Positions 20,367-29,788 of a DNA stretch of 64,000 bases are shown here, one piece after another. This stretch comes from Bdellovibrio sp. KM01 (lineage in GTDB: Bacteria; Bdellovibrionota; Bdellovibrionia; Bdellovibrionales; Bdellovibrionaceae), in NCBI RefSeq assembly GCF_013752535.1, contig NZ_CP058348.1:2914001-2978000 (forward strand). The letters run 5' to 3'. The position numbers were made by a program, and so were the translations under genes. Position 1 is the first letter of the stretch; each line of letters starts with the position of its first letter. A model generated the notes under the pieces. It did not search any database, was not told the DNA's origin, and saw nothing but the letters and a program-made list of their open reading frames with translations.

Positions 20367-21425
20367 CTAGAATAGGACTTGGGCAGCTAGCTCTACTTTA
20401 GAGGCATCGCGGATGCCTTTTCCATAGTTATCAGCATACCACGTGTGATCCACAGCCAAAGCAGTTTTTACATCTTCAGTGACTTGATAAGCAAAAGACA
20501 CGATTCCCGTTTGCAGGTTTTTATCAGGCTCTCCCACCGCGGCGTCCAAATAATCATAACGAAGCATCACTTCAGATTTAGGACCCACACCGAAAATCGT
20601 GAAAGCGCTGCCCCCGAATCCATGAACCGCTTGCCCCGCCAAACTTACAACATCGACACCGTCGGCCATTTTGCCATCGGTGATGGCCCCTGCCGGATCA
20701 TGGGTGTCCAAAAGCTCGATACCGATTTTAGTTTTGCTGTCTTCAGGTTTATAAAGGAATGAGGCCTGAATACGCTCTTTCGCCGCGACTTCATCCCCGT
20801 ATTGTTCGTAAGTTCCGTGGATGTATTGCAATGTGATGGCAAAGGGATTCCAACTTGTAAAACGCAGAAACAATGCGCCCTCTTTGTGAGGTCCCGCAGA
20901 ATCCTGATCGCGACCTTCGCCATTTACCACAGACAAAGACCACTCCCCCAAATCTCCTGGGAGTTCAGACATAAAACCCGCGCCCAGGTCCGAATAAGTC
21001 TCATACTTCCATTTTTCTGTCAGACCGTAGGCGGTTTCGCCCAAAAAACGATAATTCACGTCTTCATACTGTGCTTCCAACCAAGATTGCGGCACCACCC
21101 CCATGCGCAAGGCAGAGACACCTTCAAAAATGCTAACCAAGTCCAAGTAGGCTTCACGAGTATTGACCATGAAACTTTCTGAGGTTTCGCTGCGCTTTTG
21201 TGCGCCTTCGAATGAGACGTACAAAAGATTGCCCTCTTTGAGGGGCACGCTGAAATTCAAAAGCAACGAGGGAACGCGAAATTCAGTTTCACCCGCTTCG
21301 CCTGTTGGGAGCAAATGAACCAACGCATTCAAGTCAGCCTCCCCGGAAATTTCGATATCCGTCAAAGCCCAGGCTTGCCCACAAACAAAAATACTCAACA
21401 AGGTGATAAAAAATGATTTTTTCAT
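20367..21425 (-). CDS. Outer-membrane beta-barrel porin
   Basis: 352 residues from MKKSFFIT; the longer frame adds residues before the signal peptide. The signal ends at AWALTD. The body is a series of amphipathic beta strands (GNLLYVSFEGAQKR, EVMLRYDYLDA, DVKTALAVDHTWYAD) and ends in Phe (AAQVLF), the usual outer-membrane insertion signal. Its position upstream of phoU-phoB-phoR hints at phosphate or anion uptake, as for OprP-like porins, but selectivity cannot be read from the sequence. 117 bases separate it from phoU. Divergent from ppx/gppA. Confidence 0.8.
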   Translation of the reverse strand: MKKSFFITLLSIFVCGQAWALTDIEISGEADLNALVHLLPTGEAGETEFRVPSLLLNFSVPLKEGNLLYVSFEGAQKRSETSESFMVNTREAYLDLVSIFEGVSALRMGVVPQSWLEAQYEDVNYRFLGETAYGLTEKWKYETYSDLGAGFMSELPGDLGEWSLSVVNGEGRDQDSAGPHKEGALFLRFTSWNPFAITLQYIHGTYEQYGDEVAAKERIQASFLYKPEDSKTKIGIELLDTHDPAGAITDGKMADGVDVVSLAGQAVHGFGGSAFTIFGVGPKSEVMLRYDYLDAAVGEPDKNLQTGIVSFAYQVTEDVKTALAVDHTWYADNYGKGIRDASKVELAAQVLF

Positions 21426-21476
21426 GTCTATGATGCTCGCATTTTTATATACTATTGCCAAAGGAGATCTTTAGCC

Positions 21477-22388
21477 GTGTCACGTCGAGTTTCCGCCATC
21501 GATATCGGGTCCAACGCCATTCGTATGATGGTGGCTGATATCAATGAAACAGCCCCCTTTATCCGTGTGAATAAAAAGCAGCGAGCTCCGGTTCGCCTGG
21601 GGCATGATGTATTTACGACGGGCACTATCACCCCTGAAACCATGGAAATTGCTAAAGCCACCTTTCGTCGTTTTGCTGAAACCAACGCAAAGCTGAAGGT
21701 CGAAAAATGTCGAGCCGTGGCGACCAGTGCCTGCCGCGAGGCCAAGAATAAAAAAGAATTTCTGGAAACCATTAAGAAAGTTTCCGGAATCGATATTGAG
21801 ATCATCGACGGCACCGAAGAAGGCCGCCTTATCCATTTAGCCGTCCGCAAAGAAGTCCAACTCGATAACAAGAAAACCATGCTGATCGATATCGGTGGCG
21901 GCAGTGTTGAGGTGACTTTTTCTAAGGGAGGCAAGCTTTTAGCGACTAAGTCTTTTCCGATGGGCACGGTTCGGGTGTTAGAATACTTAAGCAAACGCCG
22001 CATGAATGAAAGCCATTTAAGTATCATCATGGGCGAGTTTTTGTCAGATCTGGGACCCCACATCTATCCCAACACTGAAAATGATCCAGTTGATTTCGCG
22101 ATCGGTACCGGCGGAAACCTGGAGTGCATGGCGGAACTTAAAGTACGTTTGCTTAAAAAGACTCCCAATACATTTGTGACTCTTGCAGAGCTTGCAGAAA
22201 TCATCGCTCGTCTGAAAGCCATGTCGATTAAAGATCGCATCGATAAATTGGAGTTACGCCCCGACCGCGCTGACGTGATTATGCCCGCCTCCATGCTGGT
22301 GGAAACCATCATGCGCCAGGCAGAGGTGGAAAAAATCGTCATCCCTGCAGTGGGCCTGCGTGACGGCCTTATTTGGTCGATGGTTTAA
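21477..22388 (+). CDS. Ppx/GppA family phosphatase
   Basis: 303 residues, GTG start preceded by AAGGAG at a slightly long spacing. It has the ASKHA fold: AIDIGSNAIRMMVAD, AVATSACREAKN, EIIDGTEEGRL, LIDIGGGSVEVTF and GTGGNLECMAEL. This is the catalytic core of exopolyphosphatase or guanosine pentaphosphatase; the C-terminal HD-like domain of E. coli Ppx is absent. In this cluster with Ppk it likely degrades polyphosphate or pppGpp. 51 bases separate it from the divergent porin. Confidence 0.9.
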   Translation: MSRRVSAIDIGSNAIRMMVADINETAPFIRVNKKQRAPVRLGHDVFTTGTITPETMEIAKATFRRFAETNAKLKVEKCRAVATSACREAKNKKEFLETIKKVSGIDIEIIDGTEEGRLIHLAVRKEVQLDNKKTMLIDIGGGSVEVTFSKGGKLLATKSFPMGTVRVLEYLSKRRMNESHLSIIMGEFLSDLGPHIYPNTENDPVDFAIGTGGNLECMAELKVRLLKKTPNTFVTLAELAEIIARLKAMSIKDRIDKLELRPDRADVIMPASMLVETIMRQAEVEKIVIPAVGLRDGLIWSMV

Positions 22389-22496
22389 CACTTCCAAAAT
22401 TTAGAACACAACCTTCCAAAACATCTATTTTTCATTTTTCGCTCAGCGCGATAGATCTCTTTTCAACGACCCTCACAAACTTGAATCGGAGATCCC

Positions 22497-22928
22497 ATGA
22501 AACTAGCTATCTTTTCTATGAGTCTGTTCCTATTCTTCGCAAGCCTTGCTGAAGCAAAAACTGTTGCTGTTCAAGGTGACGCTGCTCGCTCCATCATGGA
22601 AGCTTTATACTCTGCAGGCTTCCCAGTAAAACACGTTGATGACGACCAATACGGCACAAACCCAATGACGGTGGATGTATCTAACTTAACTTGCCGCTAT
22701 TCAGCTGCTGATGGTCCCGATGAATGGATGAATGCAGTTCAGTGCTACACACAAATTGATCCAGCGGCTCGTCCAAACTCTTTGGCGCTGGCTAAAGCTT
22801 TGGCTCCGTTTGCCGCTTTCGAAGGCGCTGCAGGAAGCCGTTACCTAACTGCAAACAAAATCCAGTGCGTGCTAAACTACAATGAACGCGCCTATCAATG
22901 TCAATTAGACGTCGATGATATCGAATAG
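22497..22928 (+). CDS. Small secreted protein, four cysteines
   Basis: 143 residues; CGGAG 6 bases before the ATG. Signal peptide ends at LAEAKT. The mature part has four Cys (LTCRYS, AVQCYT, KIQCVL, YQCQLD), probably two disulfides, and a Pro/Ala-rich middle. I do not recognise the family. Single gene between ppx and the convergent sixA; no terminator hairpin is visible. Confidence 0.72.
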   Translation: MKLAIFSMSLFLFFASLAEAKTVAVQGDAARSIMEALYSAGFPVKHVDDDQYGTNPMTVDVSNLTCRYSAADGPDEWMNAVQCYTQIDPAARPNSLALAKALAPFAAFEGAAGSRYLTANKIQCVLNYNERAYQCQLDVDDIE

Positions 22929-22942
22929 TTTTTGACTCGGTT

Positions 22943-23446
22943 TCAATCGAAAATTTTCGGTGGAATGGAGTACATCAACTCTGCTCCACCGGCGTTTGCC
23001 TGAGCAAAAGATTCCAGTTCCAACGACAGCACGCCACTTTTTCTAAGATCAATAAAGCTCTCGGCCTTACCCGTTAACATATAACTTGCGAAAACACTTA
23101 AATGCGGTTCGTGGCCCACGATCATGATTTTTTTATGATTGCGCCCTTGAGTGCGAAACCATTTTAGCAAAGCCTGCGGTGGACTTTGTGGAACCATCTC
23201 TGGAATCTCGATGACTTTTTTCCCGGGATAAAATTGGGATAGAATTTGCGCGGTTTGAGCAGCCCGAGTAAACGGACTGGTCACGATCACATCAACGTCT
23301 TTGATAAAGTCCTTCATACGCATGCAAACTTTCTGCATGCGCTTACGTCCCTTCAAAGTCAGGGGACGAAACTGGTCTTCCAGTCCTTTTTTTGCAAAGT
23401 CTTCCCTTTCTTCAGCAAGGGCGTGACGGACGATGATGATTTCCAT
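22943..23446 (-). CDS. sixA: Phosphohistidine phosphatase SixA-like
   Basis: 167 residues of the histidine phosphatase superfamily: the catalytic RHA motif in IIVRHALAEER, a second Arg region (VTSPFTRAAQTAQIL) and GHEPHLS with the second His. SixA removes phosphate from His in phosphorelays or PTS proteins. It starts one base after the ppk stop, so it is co-transcribed with ppk; the pairing might reflect control of phosphate signalling. Confidence 0.87.
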   Translation of the reverse strand: MEIIIVRHALAEEREDFAKKGLEDQFRPLTLKGRKRMQKVCMRMKDFIKDVDVIVTSPFTRAAQTAQILSQFYPGKKVIEIPEMVPQSPPQALLKWFRTQGRNHKKIMIVGHEPHLSVFASYMLTGKAESFIDLRKSGVLSLELESFAQANAGGAELMYSIPPKIFD

Positions 23447-23447
23447 T

Positions 23448-25616
23448 TTACTCCGCGGTTGAATCTTCGACCAGTTTACCTCGTGTTTTCGCCAATTGCA
23501 TCAAAGTTTGATGAATGCCGATCTCATCAGTTTTAAAAGGTTTTTTCGTATAACTTCCGTCGGAATTCATCACCCACGCTTGTCGATTCTCTTTCAGATA
23601 AAACTGCAGGATTTCCCACAGTTTTTCTTTAAGACTGCGATCCAGCACAGGTACAATTGCTTCCACGCGGGCATGCAAATTACGATACATCCAGTCCGCC
23701 GAACCCAGGAAGAAGTCCCCATCAACTGGGTCTTCCTTGCCATTCCTGAAATAGAACAAACGCGAGTGCTCCAAAAAGCGACCAATGACGGAAATGACTT
23801 TGATGCGCTCACTCATCCCCGGAACACCGGGACGAAGGCAACAAAAGCCACGGACGATCATTTCGATGTCCACGCCTTTTTGTGATGCAGAATAAAGCGC
23901 AGCACCGATATCGTTCTCTTCAAAGTTATTAAACTTAGCGACGATGTTTGCCGGCTTCCCGGCTTTCGCATGGGCAGCTTCACGATCAATCAAAGTTCTG
24001 AATGTTGAAAGCATATTCACAGGCGCAATCAACAGGTGCTGATAACTGCCCTTTAAGCTGATACCCGTCAGGTAATGGAAGAAATCCACCACATCGTTCG
24101 TGATTTCTTCACGCGCCGTCAACAGCCCCAAATCCGTATAAAATCTGGAAGTCGCCACATTGTAGTTACCTGTACCGATATGAACGTAACAACGAAGTCC
24201 CTCTTGCTCCTGGCGAACCACCAAGGCAGTTTTTGCGTGAGTTTTCAACCCCACGACTCCGTACACGACGTGAACGCCGGCGTTTTCAAGCTCATTGGCC
24301 CAATAGATATTACGTTCTTCATCGAAGCGCGCTTTTAATTCCACCAGACAAACCACTTGCTTGCCTTGAGCGGCGGCGCGAATCAACGAGCGAATGAACG
24401 GACTGTTGTCACCGGTGCGGTACAACGTCATTTTAATCGCTAAAACCTTGGGGTCTTCGCTGGCAATCCGAATGAAAGTCTCCACCGAAGCAGAAAAACT
24501 TTCGAACGGATTATGGATCAATTGATCATTCGCACGAATGGCACTGAAAATCCCTGTACCCTCTTCGGCAAATGCGGGAGAGACCACCGGAATGTACGGT
24601 TCGAATTTCAATTTTGGCAGGGGCAGATCAGCAATCATACCCAAATCACCGTAATCAAGCTCACCAGGAAGTTCGTAAATGTCTTCTTCGTTCAGCTCCA
24701 ACTCTTCCATCAAGAACTTCAACATCCACATGTCTGGATTGGGTCCATGCTCCAGGCGGACGACTTCAGCAAAACGACGCTGACGAAGTTCTTCTTCGAT
24801 CGCTTCCAATAAATCTTCCGCATCCTCTTGATCCTGATCGGAATCGGCGTTGCGAGTCAGACGGAAAGCCATCGAATCGATCACTTGCATGGAAGGAAAC
24901 AGATCCGACAGATTTGCCTTGATGACTTCCTGAAGGCTGACGAAGCGATTGATGCTGGGATCAATGTCCACGCGAATCCATTGCGGCAAAACTTTGGGAA
25001 CTTTGACTCGGGCAAAAAGTTTTTCCTCGGAATTGGGATGCTTTAAAGTCACACCCAATGAAACCGAAAGATTCGAGATGAATGGGAATGGATGCCCTGG
25101 ATCCACTGACAATGGTGTGAGAACTGGAAAGACATTCTTGCTATAATATTTTTTTACGCTCTCGCGTTCTTTTTCGGAAAGATCTTTCCAGCTTAAAAGG
25201 AAAATGCCTTCATTTTCCAAAGCGGGTTTCAAAGTTTTCGTAAAGCAGCTGCCTTGATCTTTGATCATGGGCTGAACGACTTCACGAATTTCCTGAAGCT
25301 GGGCCATCGGTGTTTTACCATCCGATGACTTTGGCGAAACTCCGTAGGCCACGTGGCGTTTTAACCCGCCCACGCGTTTCATGAAAAACTCATCCAGATT
25401 CGATCCGGAAATACTTAGAAACTTAACTCTTTCCAAAAGAGGATTGTTGCTGTCTTCAGCTTCGGTCAAAACACGGCGATTGAAATTCAACCACCCGATC
25501 TCGCGACTGGTGAATAAACTTTCAGATGACAATGGATGCTCGACAACTTTGACCTTGCGAGTAGCAGCTTTTTTCTTAGACGTTCTGGTCGGCGACTTCG
25601 CCTTCGGTGTGTTCAA
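23448..25616 (-). CDS. ppk: Polyphosphate kinase Ppk1
   Basis: 722 residues from the TTG at 25616, which has a perfect AAGGAGG six bases upstream; the ATG at 25673 has no SD. A basic tail (PTRTSKKKAATRK) precedes the four Ppk domains. Conserved segments: SREIGWLNFNRRVL, DEFFMKRVGGLKRH, KARFDEERNIYWA and GLKTHAKTALV, which holds the catalytic phospho-His. Length fits Ppk1. It makes polyphosphate from ATP reversibly. Forms an operon with sixA and sits near the pho genes. Confidence 0.93.
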   Translation of the reverse strand: MNTPKAKSPTRTSKKKAATRKVKVVEHPLSSESLFTSREIGWLNFNRRVLTEAEDSNNPLLERVKFLSISGSNLDEFFMKRVGGLKRHVAYGVSPKSSDGKTPMAQLQEIREVVQPMIKDQGSCFTKTLKPALENEGIFLLSWKDLSEKERESVKKYYSKNVFPVLTPLSVDPGHPFPFISNLSVSLGVTLKHPNSEEKLFARVKVPKVLPQWIRVDIDPSINRFVSLQEVIKANLSDLFPSMQVIDSMAFRLTRNADSDQDQEDAEDLLEAIEEELRQRRFAEVVRLEHGPNPDMWMLKFLMEELELNEEDIYELPGELDYGDLGMIADLPLPKLKFEPYIPVVSPAFAEEGTGIFSAIRANDQLIHNPFESFSASVETFIRIASEDPKVLAIKMTLYRTGDNSPFIRSLIRAAAQGKQVVCLVELKARFDEERNIYWANELENAGVHVVYGVVGLKTHAKTALVVRQEQEGLRCYVHIGTGNYNVATSRFYTDLGLLTAREEITNDVVDFFHYLTGISLKGSYQHLLIAPVNMLSTFRTLIDREAAHAKAGKPANIVAKFNNFEENDIGAALYSASQKGVDIEMIVRGFCCLRPGVPGMSERIKVISVIGRFLEHSRLFYFRNGKEDPVDGDFFLGSADWMYRNLHARVEAIVPVLDRSLKEKLWEILQFYLKENRQAWVMNSDGSYTKKPFKTDEIGIHQTLMQLAKTRGKLVEDSTAE

Positions 25617-25696
25617 AGAATCCTCCTTGACTCCCTGGAGGTATATTTCACAATAAAGCATTATTTTTGGCAATGTCTTCCTAGAGGAACAACGAC

Positions 25697-26671
25697 GTGC
25701 AAAATACTCCCAAAGAATGGCAAGTTCTTAAGCAGATTCGCAATAAGGTCCAGCGTCATAATCCAAACACCGTGGTGCCTTTGGGTGATGATGGCTTTGT
25801 CTTTAAAAATTTTCCGGGTCTCTCGGTCATTGCTCAAGACATGATGGTGGAAGACGTCCATTTCCGTCTGGATTACGCCTGTGCATTTGATCTGGGACAC
25901 AAAGCCCTGGCAGTTAACTTAAGTGATCTTGCTGCCATGGGAGCACAACCCCACTTTGCACAAGTATCCCTCGCACTGCCGAAAGAAATAACCGAATCCT
26001 GGCTTGACGAATTCTATCAGGGTATGACAACGCTGGCGGATCGTTTCGGAATGGAAATCGCCGGTGGAGATCTGTGCGCTTCCCCTCGCGGAGTCATCAT
26101 CGATGTCAGCGTGCATGGATCATGCGAAAAACCTCTTACCCGGCAGGGTACTCAACCTGGAGATATCTTATTAGCCAGCGGTCCGTTGGGAATTTCAACA
26201 ACAGGGCTGCGAGCGCTTCACGAAGATCGCCGAAATGATTTTCCACAAGCCGTGGAAAGACATCTGCGCCCCATGCCGCGCTTGGATTTACTGCCAGAAC
26301 TTCGTAAGCACGCTGATAAAATTCACGCTTTGATGGATTGCAGTGATGGCTTGGTGAATGATGCTTTGATCTTGGCAAATAAACCCTACAACAATGGCCA
26401 AGCCACACCGGCTGTGGGCATTCATCTTTTCCCTGATCAATTTCCTTTGGAAGATGAAACAATTCGCATGGCTCACTTGGCGAAAGCTTACGAATATGCG
26501 CTTTGGGGGGGAGAGGATTATGAGCTTTTGCTGACTCTTTCTCCGAAGCATCGTGGGCTCTTTCCGCAATGGACAGAAGTTGGCCAGTTCACAGAAAGCC
26601 CTGGAGTCTTTTTAATTCATGGCGATGCTAAGGAAGAGATCGAGTCTTTTAAGGGCTGGAAGCATTTTTAA
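25697..26671 (+). CDS. thiL: Thiamine-monophosphate kinase ThiL
   Basis: 324 residues, GTG start with AGAGGA nine bases upstream. ThiL motifs: PLGDDGFVF, QDMMVEDVHFRLD, LSDLAAMGAQP, IAGGDLCAS, MDCSDGLVND and LWGGEDYELL. It phosphorylates thiamine monophosphate to the diphosphate cofactor, needed for example by the E1 enzyme at the right end of this window. No other thiamine genes are adjacent. Confidence 0.93.
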   Translation: MQNTPKEWQVLKQIRNKVQRHNPNTVVPLGDDGFVFKNFPGLSVIAQDMMVEDVHFRLDYACAFDLGHKALAVNLSDLAAMGAQPHFAQVSLALPKEITESWLDEFYQGMTTLADRFGMEIAGGDLCASPRGVIIDVSVHGSCEKPLTRQGTQPGDILLASGPLGISTTGLRALHEDRRNDFPQAVERHLRPMPRLDLLPELRKHADKIHALMDCSDGLVNDALILANKPYNNGQATPAVGIHLFPDQFPLEDETIRMAHLAKAYEYALWGGEDYELLLTLSPKHRGLFPQWTEVGQFTESPGVFLIHGDAKEEIESFKGWKHF

Positions 26672-26757
26672 GTCGAATAGGTTTCAGGATCATTTTGAGA
26701 CAGTATTTTTCCCGACCTTTCGTTAAGAGACCCTGCTTTTTGTCCGAATAGTTTTAC

Positions 26758-27297
26758 ATGACTTCACTCGCACGCTACCACGGCAGATCTCCCAGATTCA
26801 TTCTTCAGACTGAAGATGAAAGTATCGTGCGCGTTGCTGGCCCCAAGCAAGTTCCTTGGGAAGAAGGCACTTCCATTAAAAATGTATCGCTGACAGGTCT
26901 TGCCTTTACGGCGCCGGATGATCTGTGCCCGATTTTGGGTGAAGTGATTAAAATCCAATTCACTCCGCCCGGCTCACGCCAGATGGCGTGCTATGGAATT
27001 GTCACGCGTCTTGATAGTATTTCGAATGCGACGACTCTGGTCGGTGTGCATTTCTATAAAATGGAAATGACTCAAAGAATCGTTTTAGCTCAAGGCCTTG
27101 CTCGCCGCTTTAAAGAAAATCAAGAGCGCGGGCAAATCGATGAAATGCTGAACAAGCAACCGGGCCCGATGAGCCTCCTTCACTTCCCACAACTTATGAT
27201 GATGGGTGTGATCGCAGTTCTTTGGGGCGCGGTTATTTTTGGTGCTTTGAAATTCCAGTACGAAGATTTGTTTTCGTTCTTTACGCGTTTCTTTTAG
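26758..27297 (+). CDS. PilZ-like protein with C-terminal membrane helix
   Basis: 179 residues. The N-terminal ~120 resemble a PilZ beta barrel: a basic start (RYHGRSPRF), TSIKNVSLTGLAFTAP matching the S-x-x-G part of the motif, and LVGVHFYKM. The canonical RxxxR is only partly kept, so c-di-GMP binding is uncertain. A single hydrophobic helix near residues 148-165 anchors it in the membrane, with the domain in the cytosol. No SD is visible ahead of the ATG. Confidence 0.68.
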   Translation: MTSLARYHGRSPRFILQTEDESIVRVAGPKQVPWEEGTSIKNVSLTGLAFTAPDDLCPILGEVIKIQFTPPGSRQMACYGIVTRLDSISNATTLVGVHFYKMEMTQRIVLAQGLARRFKENQERGQIDEMLNKQPGPMSLLHFPQLMMMGVIAVLWGAVIFGALKFQYEDLFSFFTRFF

Positions 27298-27309
27298 AAG
27301 CCATTTCCG

Positions 27310-28212
27310 CTAAAAACTTTCAAACTTCTCTTTCAATCTTTTTGCAGCGAAATCGATGAACTTCTTGGTTTTCATCGGAACTTCTTTTTGCTCGGGCGAA
27401 ACCAAACTCACAGGAATTTCCTGGCCACGCAAACTGCGATACATGTGAATCAATCGTCCGGAACGAATATGCTCGGCCACGATGAATTCCGGCACCATAC
27501 CGATACCTCGGCCCTGCAACGCCATTTGGACAATCATATTTGGATTGTTCGCTGAAAACACCGGATCCACTTTCACAGACATTTTTTTACCGTCAGCCGT
27601 TCGCCACAGTTCCAATTTGTTTTGTGAGTTCAAAGATAGAAACGGCAGAGTACTTAGGTTTTCCAGGTCGTCGGCCTGACGATAGCGCTCCAAGAATCCG
27701 GGACTTGCGACCATCACGCTTTTTAAGGTTGCCACTTTTTTCACTCGCAGATTGCTGTCCTTAAGAATTCCGATACGAACCGCGACGTCAATGGATTCTT
27801 TGACCAAATCCACATAAGCCTGACTTAACATCAGCTCGAAACGAACACGTGGATGTTGCTTTGCAAAGTCAGCCAGAATGTCCGGCATTAACAGGACACC
27901 TAGATCATCGGAGGCCGTGATACGGAGCCAACCAGAAACATCTGCAACTTCCTCACTTAATTCTGCAGACAAGCTCTCCAAGCCCTCTACCAAACCGCGA
28001 GAACGCTCATAATAGGCCCGACCCGCATCGGTCAGTTGGAATTGTCTCGTCGTGCGATAAACCAGCTGGATCCCCAGGTCTCTTTCTAAGGCAGCTAATC
28101 TGCGACTGACTCGGGATTTGGGCTGATGCAGCACCTCAGCAGCTTTGGTAAAGCTCCCTGCTTGAACTAATTTAACGAAAGTGCGGATTTGATTCAGATC
28201 TAATTGTTCCAT
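27310..28212 (-). CDS. LysR-family transcriptional regulator
   Basis: 300 residues: N-terminal winged helix (IRTFVKLVQAGSFTKAAEVL, SRVSRRLAALERDLG) and a substrate-binding domain typical of the CrgA-like group. Divergent from the yceI-dioxygenase pair, so it probably controls that pair and itself. ATATA-N8-TATAT at 28211-28228, overlapping its own start codon, is a possible operator. The effector is unknown. Confidence 0.9.
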   Translation of the reverse strand: MEQLDLNQIRTFVKLVQAGSFTKAAEVLHQPKSRVSRRLAALERDLGIQLVYRTTRQFQLTDAGRAYYERSRGLVEGLESLSAELSEEVADVSGWLRITASDDLGVLLMPDILADFAKQHPRVRFELMLSQAYVDLVKESIDVAVRIGILKDSNLRVKKVATLKSVMVASPGFLERYRQADDLENLSTLPFLSLNSQNKLELWRTADGKKMSVKVDPVFSANNPNMIVQMALQGRGIGMVPEFIVAEHIRSGRLIHMYRSLRGQEIPVSLVSPEQKEVPMKTKKFIDFAAKRLKEKFESF

Positions 28213-28308
28213 ATATGCAACAGTATATCGTGAATATGTCTCCTACCGCAACACTCCTTTAGCCCCGATACTGATTAAGTCCGAAACACAATAAAAGAGG
28301 AGAACCCT

Positions 28309-28905
28309 ATGAAATTAATGACCGCTGCCTTTATTACGTTACTTAGTTCCGCTGCTTTTGCCAAAACCATCCCGGCCGGAACCTATACCATTGACTCTGC
28401 CCATTCAAAAGTTGGCTTTGAAGTTCCTCACCTGGTGATCGCTACTGTTGAAGGTCGTTTTACAAAATTCGACGGCTCTATCACAATCGATCCGAAATTG
28501 GAGAAGTCCAAAGCGAATTTGAATATCGACGTAAACAGTGTGGATACTGACAATGCTGACCGTGACGGTCACTTAAAGAGCCCTGACTTTTTCGACGTCG
28601 CGAAAAATCCTAAAATGTCTTTCGTCGTTAAAAAAGTTGTCGGCACTGCGGATGACTTGAAACTGATTGGTGATTTGACTTTAAAAGGTAAAACTAAAGA
28701 AGTGACTTTGGCAGTGAAATACCTGGGTGACGTAAACGACCCCTTCGGTAATCACAAAATCGCATTCACGGCGACTGGTAAAATCAATCGCCAGGATTAC
28801 GGTCTAAGCTGGAGTAAAGCGGTGGAAGCCGGCCCGGTTGTAGGTGACGAAATCACTCTTACAATCCGTGTTGAGGCGAACAAACCGGTTGAAAAGAAAG
28901 GTTAA
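28309..28905 (+). CDS. YceI family periplasmic protein
   Basis: 198 residues; AGAGGAG precedes the ATG. Signal peptide ends at AFAKT. YceI lipocalin-like barrel: TYTIDSAHSKVGFEVPHL, VDTDNADRDGHLKSPDFFD, LTLKGKTKEVTL and FTATGKINRQDYGL. Family members bind isoprenoid or amphiphilic lipids in the periplasm and are often induced by stress. Five bases separate it from the dioxygenase gene, so the two form an operon under LysR. Confidence 0.92.
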   Translation: MKLMTAAFITLLSSAAFAKTIPAGTYTIDSAHSKVGFEVPHLVIATVEGRFTKFDGSITIDPKLEKSKANLNIDVNSVDTDNADRDGHLKSPDFFDVAKNPKMSFVVKKVVGTADDLKLIGDLTLKGKTKEVTLAVKYLGDVNDPFGNHKIAFTATGKINRQDYGLSWSKAVEAGPVVGDEITLTIRVEANKPVEKKG

Positions 28906-28910
28906 TTTTT

Positions 28911-29684
28911 ATGAAACGCATGCCTGTGATTTTTGCTGCTCATGGCTCCCCAATGAATGCTTTGGCGAAGACTCCGTTCACGGATACTTTGTCAGCATTG
29001 GGCGAAAGCTTGCCGCATCCACAGGCAATACTTGTGGTGTCGGCCCACTGGGAAACCGAAGGAACGAAAGTTCTTTACAATGCGACACCACAAACAATCC
29101 ATGACTTTTATGGATTTCCGAAAGCCCTGTTTGACGTTCAGTACCCTGCCCGCGGTCCTTTAAGTTTGGCGCAAGCCACGCAAAAACTGATTCCGGGTTC
29201 AGAGCTAACTGAAAAATGGGGCCTGGATCACGGAACCTGGTCGGTGTTGTTACACATGTTTCCGAAAGCGGATATTCCTGTGTTTCAACTAAGCCTTGAT
29301 GTGAATGCTCCTCCCGAAAAGCACATTGAGCTGGGCCGCCATTTGCGTTCTTTGCGCGAGCAAGGAGTGCTGATCATCGGAAGTGGCAACATCGTTCACA
29401 ACCTGCGCACCATTCAATGGCGCGATCCCAACGCAAAATTCGATTGGGCGGTAGAGTTCGATGCGGGCATAAAAAAAGCTTTGGATTTACGAGACGAAAA
29501 AACCTTGGCTCAGTACATGGAAAAATTCGGCTCCGCCGCGGAACTCTCCGTTCCCTCGCCCGAACACTACTGGCCACTCTTGTACACCTTCGGTGCTTCG
29601 GACGAGCAGGATAAAATCTCCTACCCGTTTGAGGGCTTCGAAATGGGATCACTATCTATGCGCACTGTTATGTGGAGCGCGTAA
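28911..29684 (+). CDS. DODA-type extradiol ring-opening dioxygenase
   Basis: 257 residues of the LigB/YgiD family: AAHGSPMNAL with the first metal His, SAHWETEG with the second, GLDHGTWSVL, and GSGNIVHNL with a further His. The metal is normally Fe(II) or Zn(II). Relatives act on DOPA or other catechols. Translation likely follows yceI directly; its substrate here is unknown. Confidence 0.9.
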   Translation: MKRMPVIFAAHGSPMNALAKTPFTDTLSALGESLPHPQAILVVSAHWETEGTKVLYNATPQTIHDFYGFPKALFDVQYPARGPLSLAQATQKLIPGSELTEKWGLDHGTWSVLLHMFPKADIPVFQLSLDVNAPPEKHIELGRHLRSLREQGVLIIGSGNIVHNLRTIQWRDPNAKFDWAVEFDAGIKKALDLRDEKTLAQYMEKFGSAAELSVPSPEHYWPLLYTFGASDEQDKISYPFEGFEMGSLSMRTVMWSA

Positions 29685-29696
29685 GTCTAAAATAAA

Positions 29697-29732
29697 AAAG
29701 GCACAGATTTTTAAGTCTGTGCCTTTCTCATT
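29697..29732 (+). terminator. Bidirectional Rho-independent terminator
   Basis: AAAGGCACAGA pairs with TCTGTGCCTTT across 8 bases, with As before and Ts after. It ends the yceI-dioxygenase operon and may also serve the convergent ABC operon. Confidence 0.85.
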
Positions 29733-29788
29733 TTTTGACTCATTCAACGCATGCAGTTACCGCTGCGGAGGTAAAGCCGCGTCAATAC